A stretch of DNA of 64,000 nucleotides from Papiliotrema nemorosa (lineage: Eukaryota > Basidiomycota > Tremellomycetes > Tremellales > Rhynchogastremaceae): NCBI GenBank assembly GCA_032158125.1, contig JASKOT010000040.1:99914-163913 (forward strand), read 5' to 3'. The translations under genes and the position numbers were made by a program. A model generated the notes under the pieces. It was not told the DNA's origin, searched no databases, and saw nothing but the letters and a program-made list of their open reading frames with translations. The first letter of the stretch is position 1, and each line of letters starts with the position of its first letter. This document shows positions 1 to 11,310 of the stretch, one piece after another.

Positions 1-28
1 CGAGGGTAGAGACGGCCTTGATGAACAT
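1..28 (-). CDS. 5' end of a gene running off the left edge
   Basis: An ATG on the minus strand (28 to 26) opens a frame reading M-F-I-K-A-V-S-T-L before the window ends. The hydrophobic and basic start could be the beginning of a secretion or mitochondrial presequence, but nine residues cannot decide that. The call rests on the ATG context (CAAAATG) and on a TATA-like element about 80 bases upstream on the same strand. The product is unknown. Confidence 0.45.
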
Positions 29-106
29 TTTGGTTTTGATTGAAAGTGAGTAAGAAGAGAGGGCAAAGATGTAAAGTAGGTAGAGACCGTGAAGTGTCTT
101 TGACTG

Positions 107-112
107 TATATA
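107..112 (-). promoter_or_regulatory. TATA-like element for the left-edge gene
   Basis: TATATA on the minus strand lies about 80 bases upstream of the candidate ATG at 28, a plausible TATA spacing. It is supported only by motif and position. Confidence 0.35.
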
Positions 113-917
113 AAGGAGAGGGAGAGAAAGGTGAAAGGATGAAGAATGAGATCGACTACGGGTTGTTATAGGAGAGGAAAAAAGGCGATGCTTGGGGGGG
201 GGTGGGTGTCCGTGTTGACGACCAAAATTCAGGGTGCCCGCACCCATCGTGTGTGGCACATTTAGTTCTCCCCCCATCGACGCGTCTCGTTTCAATTCCG
301 AGCAAACGTAGGTCTCCCCCTGCCCCTCCTCCCGCCATGCATGCCTGGTTGCTTGACTTTGTTTCAGGGTAAGACTATACCGGCAGCAAGGTCGCAGCGT
401 CAGAGGCTGGATTCCCCACTCGTGCTACGACATTTGCTGCCGTGTCATCCTCGATTCACCGCGCAGGGATTCGAGATCGCCGTATTTTTCAGAGTTTCGA
501 GCGATACAGGAGACCGGAAAAACAAAGACAGGCGCGTGTTCCCCTGACCTCGACTGAGCATTTTATTTGCTGCGTCGCTGCTTCCGACCATGGGACATGC
601 ATCCAGCCCCAGTGCAGTGATCCTCCTATGTCGTGGACTGCTCTTGACTGACTGGCTCACGTTCGTTATTAGCTCATCGAAGCACGGGAATGCATAGGCC
701 CCCTTTGATGCCCCCTCTTACCACATTCCGCAGCAAGCACGCGTTTCAAAATAGCATACCGGCGGCCATTGCCGATGGACGTGCGGGATAAATGGTTGAT
801 AAAATCAACGCCAAAGAAAGCGGGCTATGATTGCCCTGTCCACCTCAACCGTTCGTCTCTCGTGAGCACTATAGCAATCTACTCAACTTTCTTGCATCTT
901 GATTTACACGAATAGTT
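113..917. other. intergenic region, no gene recognised
   Basis: Short open frames exist on both strands but none has splice-compatible exons, good codon use or recognisable motifs. A G-rich run sits near 196-206. The segment probably holds the back-to-back promoters of the left-edge gene and the gene starting at 918. Confidence 0.5.
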
Positions 918-1338
918 ATGGTGAGTATGGGCTGGAAAACAGCCACAATGACCTCGCTAACATTCCCAGGACTTTTCTTCAGCGGATATTCCCATCTCAA
1001 GGGAGACCTGGGCACCCCAATCGGACCCATCAGGCTCTTCTTCTGCTCCCCCTTATTCGACTTCCGCACCTACATCGCGGGCTCCACTCCCCGATTCAAG
1101 CGGCGATGACTACGTTCCTCGTCCTTCGCCCAGCTCGGCTTATGTACCGAGGCCTGATAATGGACGGGACTTGTACAGAGGAGATGGAGCCAACGGATCG
1201 GCAGGTCCTCCACCATCAAACTCGGGGCCATATGTACCCCCTTTTCGACAGGGCGATACGCGAGATGGGTAAGTTCATCTTCCACTACTCAGGATCGTCA
1301 AGGGGGACGTGGTAAATAGGGGCGGGCTGAAAGGTTGA
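918..1338 (+). CDS. Ser/Pro-rich hypothetical protein whose start codon is its own exon
   Basis: Exons are 918-920 (only ATG), 970-1268 and 1293-1338, giving 115 residues. The first intron opens with GTGAGT directly after ATG and ends GCTAAC...CAG. The second has a GTAAGT donor and CAG acceptor; if it is retained, a TAA follows within two codons and the protein ends there. The product is low complexity, rich in Ser, Pro, Gly and Asp, with a repeated Y-V-P-R-P element near residues 50-65, and no known domain. It ends 158 bases before the Tra2-type gene on the same strand and could be an alternative 5' transcript of it. Function unknown. Confidence 0.45.
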
Positions 1339-1496
1339 CCACCCAAACGTTGATCTCTGTCCATCACTCCTTCCTTTATCCCTCCCTCTGTACACGTCAC
1401 CATTCCCCGCCCTTTGTGCAGTTCAACCGACTGACTATATCTTTCCGCTTTCTCTTTCTCTCTCAATCTTTCACTCATCGGAAACATATCCCAAAA

Positions 1497-2495
1497 ATGT
1501 CGTACTCTGTCCATCATCGATCTACCTCGCCTGTCCCTCGTGATGACCGACGTGAATCATACGAACCCCGTGACGCCCATGAACCCCGCTACACTGTTGA
1601 ACAACTTCCCGAGCACAGACCGCAAGACATGTCTCGAGCTCCACGACGACCTCCCAATGCACCCGCCCCCGAGCCCAACCCAGTCATTGGGGTGTTTGGA
1701 TTGTCAGTTCGAACCAAGGAACGAGACTTGGAGGATGAGTTTGGCAAGTATGGGGACGTAGAGAAGGTCACCATCGTCTACGACCAAAGAGTGAGAACAA
1801 TCGTTCAATCAAGCATTCCTTTCGCTCATCTCAGACTGACCGCTCCCGTGGTTTCGGCTTCATCACCATGAGAAAGACTGAACATGCCGCTGCGGCCATC
1901 AAGCACCTCAACGGGTACAACCTGCATGGACGAACGATTCGAGTCGACTATTCCTCGACTCAAAAAGCTCACAACCCCACTCCGGGGCAGTACATGGGTG
2001 AAAAGAAGCCCATCCGTAAGTGGACTCCTACCCCGACACAATCGACAGCTTACCTCAGATGGCCTTGACGACCGATACCGAGGTCGATATGGTGAAGATC
2101 GAGGAGATTATCGACGGGATGATAGACGATACGATGACCGACGAGGGTACGATCGAGACAGGTACGATGATCGACGGGGTTATGATGATCGTCGAGACAG
2201 GTAAGCCTAAGCGAGTCCCCAAATGGACGTCACAACTTATGCTCAGGGACTACAGACCTCGACGTGATATTGACGACCCATATGGCGGTCGAAGTAGACG
2301 AGATGATGACAGGCGAAGATCTCCAAGGTGAACTAGAGACCACGCGTCGACCTCGAAATAAGGACAAGAGCTGACTTTGCAAGTCCAAGACGAAGATACT
2401 CTCGATCACCTGACAGACGACCCGCACGAGACTACGATGCTCCACAATCTTCTGGTCCCGCACCACCAGCCGAGACTGCCAGTCTTCGATACTAG
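1497..2495 (+). CDS. TRA2: Tra2-like SR splicing factor (one RRM, RS tails)
   Basis: Exons 1497-1790, 1835-2015, 2059-2200, 2247-2327 and 2384-2495 give 269 residues. A single RRM spans about residues 63-145, with RNP2 I-G-V-F-G-L and RNP1 R-G-F-G-F-I-T-M split across intron 1. The phrase S-R-G-F-G-F after T-D-R and the following linker match transformer-2 family proteins, nuclear splicing regulators that bind purine-rich exonic enhancers. The flanks are arginine-rich: an N-terminal R/S/P segment, a D-R-Y/D-D-R repeat array after the RRM, and an S-P-R/R-Y-S-R-S-P tail. The last intron matters: without it the frame stops at 2331 and loses the SP/RS tail. Start chosen for context (AAAAATG) and the RRM-proximal N-terminus. 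The family is recognised with confidence; one-to-one orthology is inferred. Confidence 0.85.
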
Positions 2496-3430
2496 ACGTC
2501 AAGCGGGAATCTCTTCAACTTCAAGCCACCGAGGAGAGAAGATGAAGATCATCCATTGCAAGCTCGACCATCATGCCTTCCAAATCACATATCATACACA
2601 GAGCACAACGCTCGACGCGTTTACGAAATATACCTCTCAGCAACCATTACGGATCGTTCCCATTATACCCCTCTGCCCAGTTCCGAGACAGCATCAACAC
2701 ATCAAGCGACTGCTAAACGGGCAAGCTTCGACCTGTCAACTCCTCCTGAAGTCCTCAGTTTCGCCTGCCGCAACAAGCACCCGGCATCCGCATGCTTTGA
2801 TCCACAGCGGACTCCATTTTCCTTCTGCAACATTAGCGCGATCGTCCTCGTGCTTCGCTCGTGACCGCAACTATCTCTCGATTTACCCAGCGCCCGCCTT
2901 CTCAACACGCAGGCCTTAAGATGGGATTGCGCGGGATTTCAAGGCGCAATGTGGCAATCCAAATACAGCATCAAGGATGAAGCAAGAGATTGTGCTAGGT
3001 GAGCAAGTAGAAAGCGGATTCGTGTACGTCCTGTCGTAGCAACACGTCCATCATGACCTATGCGTTTCAAGCTATTCTCTTCTTCTTGATCAATGTGATT
3101 ATGTGTACAACCAAGTCTACTACAACGAAGCAGACGCAACATGTCACACCACTTGCCGCTTGAGGGCAAGCTTTTCACTACATGAGCGGCTAATAGTCGT
3201 CGACGGCAGATGACTGACACCTGGTGCTGGCCAAGTTGATACTGGCATAGATCAAGGTCGATCGACAGCACAGCTGTCGTGCTTGGTAATGGTACAACGA
3301 GCGTACAGCTAATCCAATGGTAAGTCTCCGACTTTTTTCGCTCAGATGTCGTACATAGCATGCATGAATCGTCGTAAAGGAGGATAAGACGTCAACGAGA
3401 GAACCAAGATTAATGGTTTGAAGCGACACT
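2496..3430. other. 3' region between TRA2 and BUD23
   Basis: The TRA2 and BUD23 genes converge here. The first 370 bases stay open in the TRA2 frame past its stop (see findings), but nothing domain-like was recognised. The remainder is probably 3' UTR and spacer. Confidence 0.5.
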
Positions 3431-4562
3431 CTAGAACTGGACTCTTCGTTTTCGGGCCGTATATTTTGAATCTCTCGGCACCCTATTCTTTGTCAGCGAC
3501 ATTTGCGTCAATCGCACAACTTGAACGCACCCTTCTTTCCCCCTCGTCCTGTAGAGATCTTTCTTCTTGAGTACCCAATCTTTCGCCGTGATTTCCGTCT
3601 TGGCCTTTTTCTTCTTCCCCGCTCCACCCGCTTTATCTTTCCTCCTCCTCTGCTCATTCCTCACTCCGTCTCGTAAGTGCTCCTTATCTGCCAAACCCAT
3701 TTCTTCCCCATCTCGACCTTTCGGTATCTCCTGTTGACCCACCATCAGGCATAGATACATCTTTCGAGCCTTTTTAGAATTGGGATAATCGACGACGATA
3801 CCTCCACCGAAACCGGCACGTTGAGCCGATTGAGTGATCATTTGGACTTGATCATCTGATGAGGGATAGAATTGAAACACCGCTCGAGAGGGATTACGGA
3901 GTGCGGAATGGAGAGTGGTGAAGAATTTTGTGAGACGTTGAGGGGGAGAATGGGTGGTCGAGTCGGCATTGAGTAACCATTGAATGACAGAGATTCTGCA
4001 GCATGAGCCAGGTCCCTGAGGTCTACGACGACTGGGAAAAGAAGAGATAGTATCACATGCTCAACGCGTGTGTACTCACGAAATCGCTCCATCAAATGAT
4101 CCAGGTCGGAAACCGAATCCTTGTCCTATATCTTGCAAGAACAAGTCGCCTTCGACTTCACGCTCCAAAGCGACCTCTACCCCGTCAGCCGAGGTGATAA
4201 ATCGGTGTATGACATACCCAACATAGAAGGAGCAATATCGACCCCAACCCAATAATGTCCATCTTCGTCCAATATCTCCCCGGAAAGACCAGATCCACAT
4301 CCTATATCGAGCAAAAACGCAGGTTGATCCTCTGGCAGAGCGAGAAGTTCCAAAGCTCGATGTGTCATTTGAGCTTGGATATTTTGCACTCGCGAGCTAA
4401 AGGTTAGCTTGAATCACATGATCTCCAAGTTGTGTGCGCACTTTGCAGTGTATTTTTGGGCTTCCGTGTCGCCGTAAAACTGATAGTCAGCGATGCTGGC
4501 CGAAGGGGAGAAGGGGTGGGACGTACCAGTTCTGGCGGCGCAATCTCTTCCGGTCGAGACAT
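3431..4562 (-). CDS. BUD23: 18S rRNA (guanine-N7) methyltransferase Bud23
   Basis: Exons (minus strand, 5' to 3') 4562-4527, 4479-4442, 4396-4218, 4176-4080, 3995-3531 and 3482-3431 give 288 residues, the usual family length. The N-terminus reads [10 protein letters not shown] then [11 protein letters not shown], a Bud23 signature. The SAM-binding motif is L-L-D-I-G-C-G-S-G at 53-61, followed by [10 protein letters not shown] and the [10 protein letters not shown] motif. A basic tail ends [11 protein letters not shown]. In yeast Bud23, held by Trm112, methylates G1575 of 18S rRNA during nuclear 40S maturation; the same role is inferred. It is divergent from the gamma-tubulin complex gene, with 263 bases between the start codons. 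Confidence 0.93.
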
Positions 4563-4825
4563 CTTGATGGGACTAAAATCTCCTGTCGATCTTGTTCTTG
4601 ACTTTCAATTCTGCCTTCTCTCTACGAACTGCGAAAAGGTCGAGAGCGCTCGATGCAGTGGATGATCGTCACGAGTGACTTCAAAGTGGACCGGAAAAAT
4701 CCTTGAAATCCATTACGTAAAGTTACCTTCGCCCCGCCTGAGATTTGATTCCGTCCTTGTTGACAAGTCTCGAAGAAAGATCATTCGCGTACGGATATCA
4801 CTCGTCGAGGTTGAAACTGGGCAGT

Positions 4826-7800
4826 ATGGCGCTCTTGGACACTTCGGCACTCTTCCAGCTGGGGCAGATTCACGGAGAGAAATTCGATCATCCTACGAAA
4901 TTCGACCGTCTACCCAAATTGGAGGAAAGCTTCTCGTTGCCGACATTGGATGAACATGCTCCCGGGCGCGAACGAATCTTAGCCGGTCTAGCGGAGCTGA
5001 ATCAATCACAAAGAGGATCTCGAGCGTCATCTCCCTCAAGGAAAGGGAAAGAGAGGGAAGTAGTTGATGAGGCCCCGGTAGCCGGTGGGAAGAATGACGG
5101 GAACCACACGGTGGAAGATCTATGGGCGAATCTACGGCTTGATGAAGCTGGACCTAGCCGGCCACGCACTTTTGAGGTCTGTATTATCCTCTAGGGTAGG
5201 TTTCGAGCTGAAGCGCAGAGACTCAGAACGTGGGATACTTATGGCGAGGCGAAGGAGAGCATAAGGAACATATTCTCAGAGCGTCCAGGATTGATCAATG
5301 TGCTGGAGCACGAGTGAGTTGGAACCCCATGCAGACGATGATGCACTGACGCTCAGCACTCACCCAGATCCAGTGACTCGCTATTCATACCTACGCGAGG
5401 AGACGAATCTGCCCCGAGATGCGGATGATCTACTGAGGCTACTATTGGAATCTACGTTAGGAACAACGACCTCGGATCAGCTCGTATGGGACAAGCGGAA
5501 GTCGACGTTCCGCTGGACAGGTCGTCTTGTCCAAGATCGATCGAGCTCTACCTCTGAGTCGTAGGCTATCTCATACTCTACTTCTGGCTGCGTGCTGATG
5601 CGTAGGGCTGCAAAGCTGTTCCTGGATATCGGGACGGCGATCAGGCGGTTGGAGGTCATCGTCGACACGCATAGCACAACGTGAGCTGGACTTCCCCCTG
5701 AGCTCTGCATCAAGCTGATCTGATAGTCCTGCAACACCGACGCATCATGCCCTACTGCATACCGTCTCGACCTACTTGACCTATTTGAAGCAAGAACTAT
5801 CACAGATGACACATTCGGGGGATAGGGAGACCCTCTTTTGGCATGCAGAATCGACGAAACTGCGGGAGATCCACGAACTCGCCGTCCTGCTATGCGACAT
5901 CATGCAATGGGTTGGTCTCTCCTTGCGCATGGAAAACCGCACTTACGATTCAGCCTCTCTCCACCAGTCGAGCTGAAGGCCTGCCCGTCAAGGCTTCCTT
6001 ACTCTTGACTCACCTGCACGCCTTCCTGCTTACACGGCTCTCGACGAGTCCGGCATCATCGCATACAGTCCTGGCAGCGGCGTACCTCTTGAGTCAATCT
6101 TCCGGGCCCTTCCTTAGTTTACTGCATGGATGGCTCGGACTTGCCTCGGTAGCTGCAGACCAAGATACCGATCCGCACTCTCAGCCTTGGGCTGATATGG
6201 GTATAACGAGAACGCCAGCTTCCATCTCCGACAATGGAGAGCCGAGATGGAAGTACGAATTCAGCTCGAAAAGGATGCCTGGGTTCATCCCGAAAGAGTG
6301 CAGACGGGCGCTTTTCGAGGCTGGAAAGAGTCTACGGCTATTGCGAGAAGCCTCAAACAATCAACACCCACTTTGTACGACGAGCTGGCAGATTGAAGTG
6401 GGTTGGGGTTGGGGTGAAGCGCGACCTTCTTCGTACGTTGATCGATGTGTGCGTTTGACTGATATCGCAGATCGAAAAATACAGTGCGTCTGCATCTCAA
6501 GCGAGTCAAGAATGAGATCGAGACATGGCAGCGTGACATTGAATTCGACCCGAACTTGAAGGGCTCTTCGTCTTCGCTGCGCTTGAACATTCCTCGGAAG
6601 GAGCGGAAGAGGATTCCTGTCGAGTTTACGAAATCGCCGTCGACCATGTCGATCTCGCTTGATCCAGCACCAGCAGATGGCGAGATACAGCGGGAAGAAT
6701 CGCACCTATCGGTCGATCCAATTTGGGCGCAATTCAGCTTGCCGCCCGGATCCCACCTCAACTCCGTCCCCAATCCACTTTGGGCGCCGTCACCCTTGGA
6801 CGGCCTGAGGACCTTCTTGTCGTACCATTCCGAACTCAGTAGTCCAATCACAGCCGACTCGCCTTCTCTCTCGCTTTACATCTCCTCACATCTTCTCAAA
6901 CCACTGCTCGAACACGGCAAGCTGATTTCAATCTCGCTCGTCTCGCTTTATCTGGACGACCTGCACTTGTTGGATTATTACGAGATTCTCAAGGCATTTT
7001 TCCTCGGTGGAGACTATGGGTTTGCCGAACGGGTCTCGGCTGCGTTATTCGGCAAAGATGAGGCAGGTGCCGGTGAGGCTCTAGGTCTCGGTAAGCGCGC
7101 TCGGACAAGGGCCCGACTCGGTCTGGGTGGAGAAGAACGCAGTTTAGAAGGCGGCGTATGGGGTATCGGATTGGGATTAGGATTGAGCGAGCGAGCAAGG
7201 TGGCCTCCTGGAGGTGCAGAATTGGCATACGCCCTGCGCACCACACTTCTGGATGACGAGGTGCAGAGGGAAGGGGTTTGGAGAGGAATCGCCGATCGGA
7301 TAAGCTTTGCAGTGAAGAGTCTGCCCGAGGACGACAAGGACGGGCAGAGAGCTAGGTGGCTCGACCCACAGGCTATAGAGTGAGTATCATGCCGTTTTCG
7401 TTGAACGCGCTGACTCTGCAGAGCATTGGATTTCTTGTATCTTTCCTACTCGGCCCCCCGATCGGTCAGTCCCTTATTGCCGACCGCCTTGATGGAGAAA
7501 TATCAGTCGATACAGAACCTTCTCCTACGCGTGGGCCGAGTAAAAACTGTTGTACGATCTCTCTACATTGATACCGTCCACCCGACCCCCCTCTTCGACG
7601 AGCCAGTTAAACAAGGTATAGACAGCGGATCCCGACCAGACTCGAGAGCTTCGTCGCGCCAGGATCGAGTGGTCCAGACGCTGTTCCCACCGGGCGAGAA
7701 GGCCTCGTCGGTTTTGCATCGTCTACGATTCCGAATGAGCGGTTTCGTTGCCGCCATTGAGAGGTATCTGCTTGATATAGCCATTGGAGCCAATTGGGAT

Positions 7801-8486
7801 GTCATGTATCGCAAACTGGATCGGTTGAGGCGGAACAAGCTATCCGATCATTCGACATCACCGGAACCCAATGACCCGGTTGATGATCCGTTGGACGTGA
7901 TCGATGTGGATAACGAGAGCGATGAAGAGGACGAAAGCGGCGGGATCATCCAGCTTCAGTCGGTTGATTCATTGGTGGTATATCATCACTTGATCATGGA
8001 TCGTATCCTTCGAGCGAGTCTCTTGGCTCCTTCGGCTGGACATCAAGTCCCTTATAAGGTACTTATGGGCTTGTTTGGGTGTGTACTTGATCTGGGCAAG
8101 GTGGTCAAGGAGATGGAACGGGGTTATGTCGGCTGGCTGGAGGGGGCCGGGAGGGTCCAGGCGATGGCAAAGGAATGGGATGAGAGGGAGGGCATCTTTG
8201 TGAGTTTTCTTCTTTTTAGACGAGCCATTTCTGACCGAGATAGCTGCATGCGCTTGAGAGGCTGTCTCTGAGGACAAACAAGACCGGCTACAGTGATGAG
8301 TACAGCAGAGGAGAAGGTGATGAGAGGGACCTCGAGATATTGTTGGGAAGCAATGAGGGGCATGAGGCGGAAAATGATGTCGTCGGTGCTGATGGGGGAA
8401 ATTTGGGAGAACTGTTGATCAGGCTCAAGTTTGGGTCTACGGCGGTCTCCCGAGGTGGCAGGTGGAAGGGAGACGCGGCGCAGTAG
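4826..8486 (+). CDS. gamma-tubulin complex component, GCP5/GCP6-like
   Basis: Exons 4826-5176, 5219-5313, 5357-5560, 5606-5680, 5727-5910, 5954-6432, 6471-7379, 7422-8199 and 8244-8486 give 1105 residues. Family signals are the GRIP1-like L-L-H-G-W-L stretch, then P-G-F-I-P...A-G-K-S-L-R-L-L-R, the GRIP2-like L-L-D-Y-Y-E-I-L-K-A-F-F-L-G, and a C-terminal helical bundle (D-R-I-L-R-A-S-L-L ... V-L-M-G-L-F-G-C-V-L-D-L). These proteins are non-core scaffolds of the gamma-tubulin ring complex, which nucleates microtubules at spindle pole bodies. The A-G-K-S-L-x-L-L phrase and long linkers favour GCP5/6 over GCP2, 3 or 4, but I cannot choose between Alp16 and Mod21 type. The GTACGT donor at 6433 is the only one that keeps the frame open there. 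Confidence 0.82.
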
Positions 8487-8766
8487 ACTTGCTGATTGGC
8501 CGGGTATGGTGTCCATGCATCATTCATCGGGCAGCAATGAGTATGTATCCGTAGTGCGCTTGTATGCTGGATGATAGACGGCAACTTTTGTAGATGCAGC
8601 ATGGCTCGAGTCTCGTGTGTAGGGTGAGGTCTGTGAATGTGATCGGCAATTGACGAGGCTGGATATAGCCTCGACCCTAATTCTGACGACGCAGGACACA
8701 CTGATCCTCGTTCTCATTGTTTGACCTATTCCTGCACTCACTACTCTCACCTCGACGGTGTACACC

Positions 8767-10271
8767 ATGTCCAGCTCGTCTTCCACGCCCACGGCCAGCC
8801 CGAATCGCCCGGCATCGTCATTACCGCCTATCGCGTCTCGTTCCGATGATCCTCAAGCGGGCCCTTCGAGACCTTACCCGGAATACGCCTCCCATCCTTC
8901 GTCTTCCACCGTTCGTCCTCGAACGCGACATCACGCCCATCCAGGATGTACCCTCTGTTCTATCGTCTCTGCTGTCTCTGCTTCGGATCCCCATCTCCCT
9001 GCATCCGGGGATAATCGATATCCAGGAGGCACGCGCGGTGGGGGTAGAAGTCCATCTCCAACAGCCTCGACCTCTTTCTTGGCTTCTGCGCCTAGCCCTA
9101 CAAGCCCTGTTTCCCTCATGACTCCTCTGCCTCATCCAAAATCTGTCAGTCCCGGTGGGATCGTTCAAGTCGCGGGGAGAGAGATTGTCTTTGCGGATAA
9201 CGACGTCACGATGTATAAAGCTCAAGGGAAGGAGAGACTGTGCGCCGAGGGCAGGCACTTGATAGTTGTTATCAATCGGCATCTTGAAGGTGTCTACGAC
9301 TTGGTACGTTGGTCAACATTCATACACTTACTCTTTTTCTTCTTCCTCGACCAAAGGAGAGGAAGACCCGTGGTGGATTGGCGCGAGGTCAAGATCTACC
9401 TTTACAAGGCAAGGTTAACAAGCTTCCCAGCTTCCGCAGAGCAATTCCGATAATCACCTCCATCATCGCATGCCCCGATTCAAAGACAGGTGGCTGAGCC
9501 CGCAGGGACCCGCAGATGTACCTCTGCTCTCGCATATTCTCGATACATGTCGGCATATCCTTTCTTTTGCCGTCGCTTCGGATCCTGAACGAGCTAAAGA
9601 GCCCAATGTGAGGGTGGGATTTGTGGGCAGCGTCATTCGTGAGTCACTCTGTACCGGTCTCAAGAGGAGCGCTGATCGTCAGGTGACCCACAGTCGTCTC
9701 ACAAACATTTACATGCACATGCGATAGTGGGTGACATCGATACGTCCTCACCGGGAGCTGGGTTTTATCGACGTAATGTCATTTTTGGATCCATGAACTG
9801 GTGGTCTGTAGAAGATCTCCGAGCAGAAATCAGGTCAGTTATCCCAAGCGCTTTCGAACAGCAACTGACGGATAGGGAATCTTCCTCGAATAATAGAGTC
9901 AAATCGGGTTATACAGATAGATCAAAAGCGCCCATCGATCGCGTGCCAGACGCTGGTGCAAGAGTGGTGAGTCCTTCGGCACCCTACCTAGAAGGGAGTC
10001 ATTCTCTTCGATACCGGTGGGCGCTGACACTCAGGGTCTACCCAATGCGATGGACGACGACCCGTACTCTGACTCACCTCCACCTTCTGCGAGGCTGCAT
10101 CCAGACTCGGCTCTCCATCGTCCGCCTACCGACCGAAAAGGTAAAGAGAGGGCGGATCCACTAAGATTGGGTATACCGAGACAACCCAGCAAGGTGTCCG
10201 TGAGCAGTAATGGATCGGAGAATGGGGACGAGGAAGGGTATGTAGCAGTAAGTTTACAGGAGAGGACGTGA
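8767..10271 (+). CDS. HIT-family (histidine triad) protein with long disordered flanks
   Basis: Exons 8767-9303, 9506-9638, 9683-9833, 9876-9966 and 10035-10271 give 382 residues. After a Ser/Pro-rich N-terminus comes a HIT-like core: G-R-E-I-V-F-A-D-N-D-V-T-M-Y-K near residue 140, H-L-I-V-V-I-N-R-H-L, then, across a 202-base intron, Y-D-L-G-P-A-D-V-P-L-L. The histidine triad is H-L-H-A-H-A-I at 232-238. HIT proteins are nucleotide hydrolases or transferases acting on nucleoside phosphoramidates or dinucleotides; the substrate here is unknown. The C-terminus is Ser/Asp-rich. It could instead end differently if a GTAAGT at about 10250 is used as a donor. Confidence 0.75.
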
Positions 10272-11310
10272 TACCGCTGGAGCTTTCTAAATACACGATG
10301 ACTAAAGAGTATATGCACGCCCTTACGCTGTCTCAATACGACGATCGTGATGGAGGGTCTTGTGCACCGAACATCACCCTGTCATTTCTGAGTCTGATCG
10401 TCCAGGATGTTAGCTACGACCGGCATAGATGTTAGGGATGGCGTAGGGCGGACGGGGGCGACTAGCGTACTGCAACGAGTAGGGATGATTGTCAACGATT
10501 TCCCTCCATGAGAAATTGAGCCAAACAGTGGTCGACGAATATCTGATCCGTGAATTATACAGGGAGTCTTTCTAATTCCGTACACCTCCTCAACGAGCAA
10601 ATCCTGGGGACTTCGCGAGTAGAAAGCAGGACAGCTTGGGAGGGAATGATCCCAGAGCGGCGGAAAGAAAGGGGAAGTGAGATGGTTATTCGCATACCAG
10701 TGTGTGATACTGCTATACGCTCGAGGACGAACAAACGTATCAGTTTTCTTGGGTATCGAATCCATCATACGAGCTTGCTGCAATTCGCCTGATCAGCAGA
10801 AAGTATACTGACAGGCTTGTGCCCCAGATGAAGTCTTAGTGGCAAGTGATCGGTACCCTCAAGTTGCGGAGTCATAGGTTTGAAGAACCTGTCATAATTG
10901 TGTCGGAGGGTACTGGTCAAACGGTGCTCTACGATCTTCTCGTTCATCATGCGAAGAGGTGCATGAAGAATCACGTTCATGAAGATTCACATACTCATCG
11001 ACAAGCACAGACTGGGGGTCCAGATCCGAGTGGCAATATGGACATTGTAGGTTGACTCATCCTCAAAACCGCCGACATAGTAGTCATCAGCAGCCATGGC
11101 AGTACATTCAGTGTATTATCACCTAGATGTTTTTGTGCATCTAAGATGGTCCCAGTGAGAACGCGCCTTTCCGCCGAGTACGCTGAGTATATTGAGGGGC
11201 GTCTCCGCCACGAACTTTGCTTCCGCTCGGTTCCCGTTCAAAGGGTTGCCGACATTCATATTCCAACAATATCACTGAATCATCTTGCACGCCTCGACGA
11301 CTGAGGCGAT
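10272..11310. other. spacer with weak coding signals, unresolved
   Basis: Nothing here could be assembled into a convincing gene. On the minus strand an ATG at 11098 starts a 36-codon frame, and an overlapping frame contains a C-P-Y-C zinc-ribbon-like element (11049-10910). A plus-strand frame ending at 11055 is also open. These compete for the same bases and no splice pattern joins them. Confidence 0.4.
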
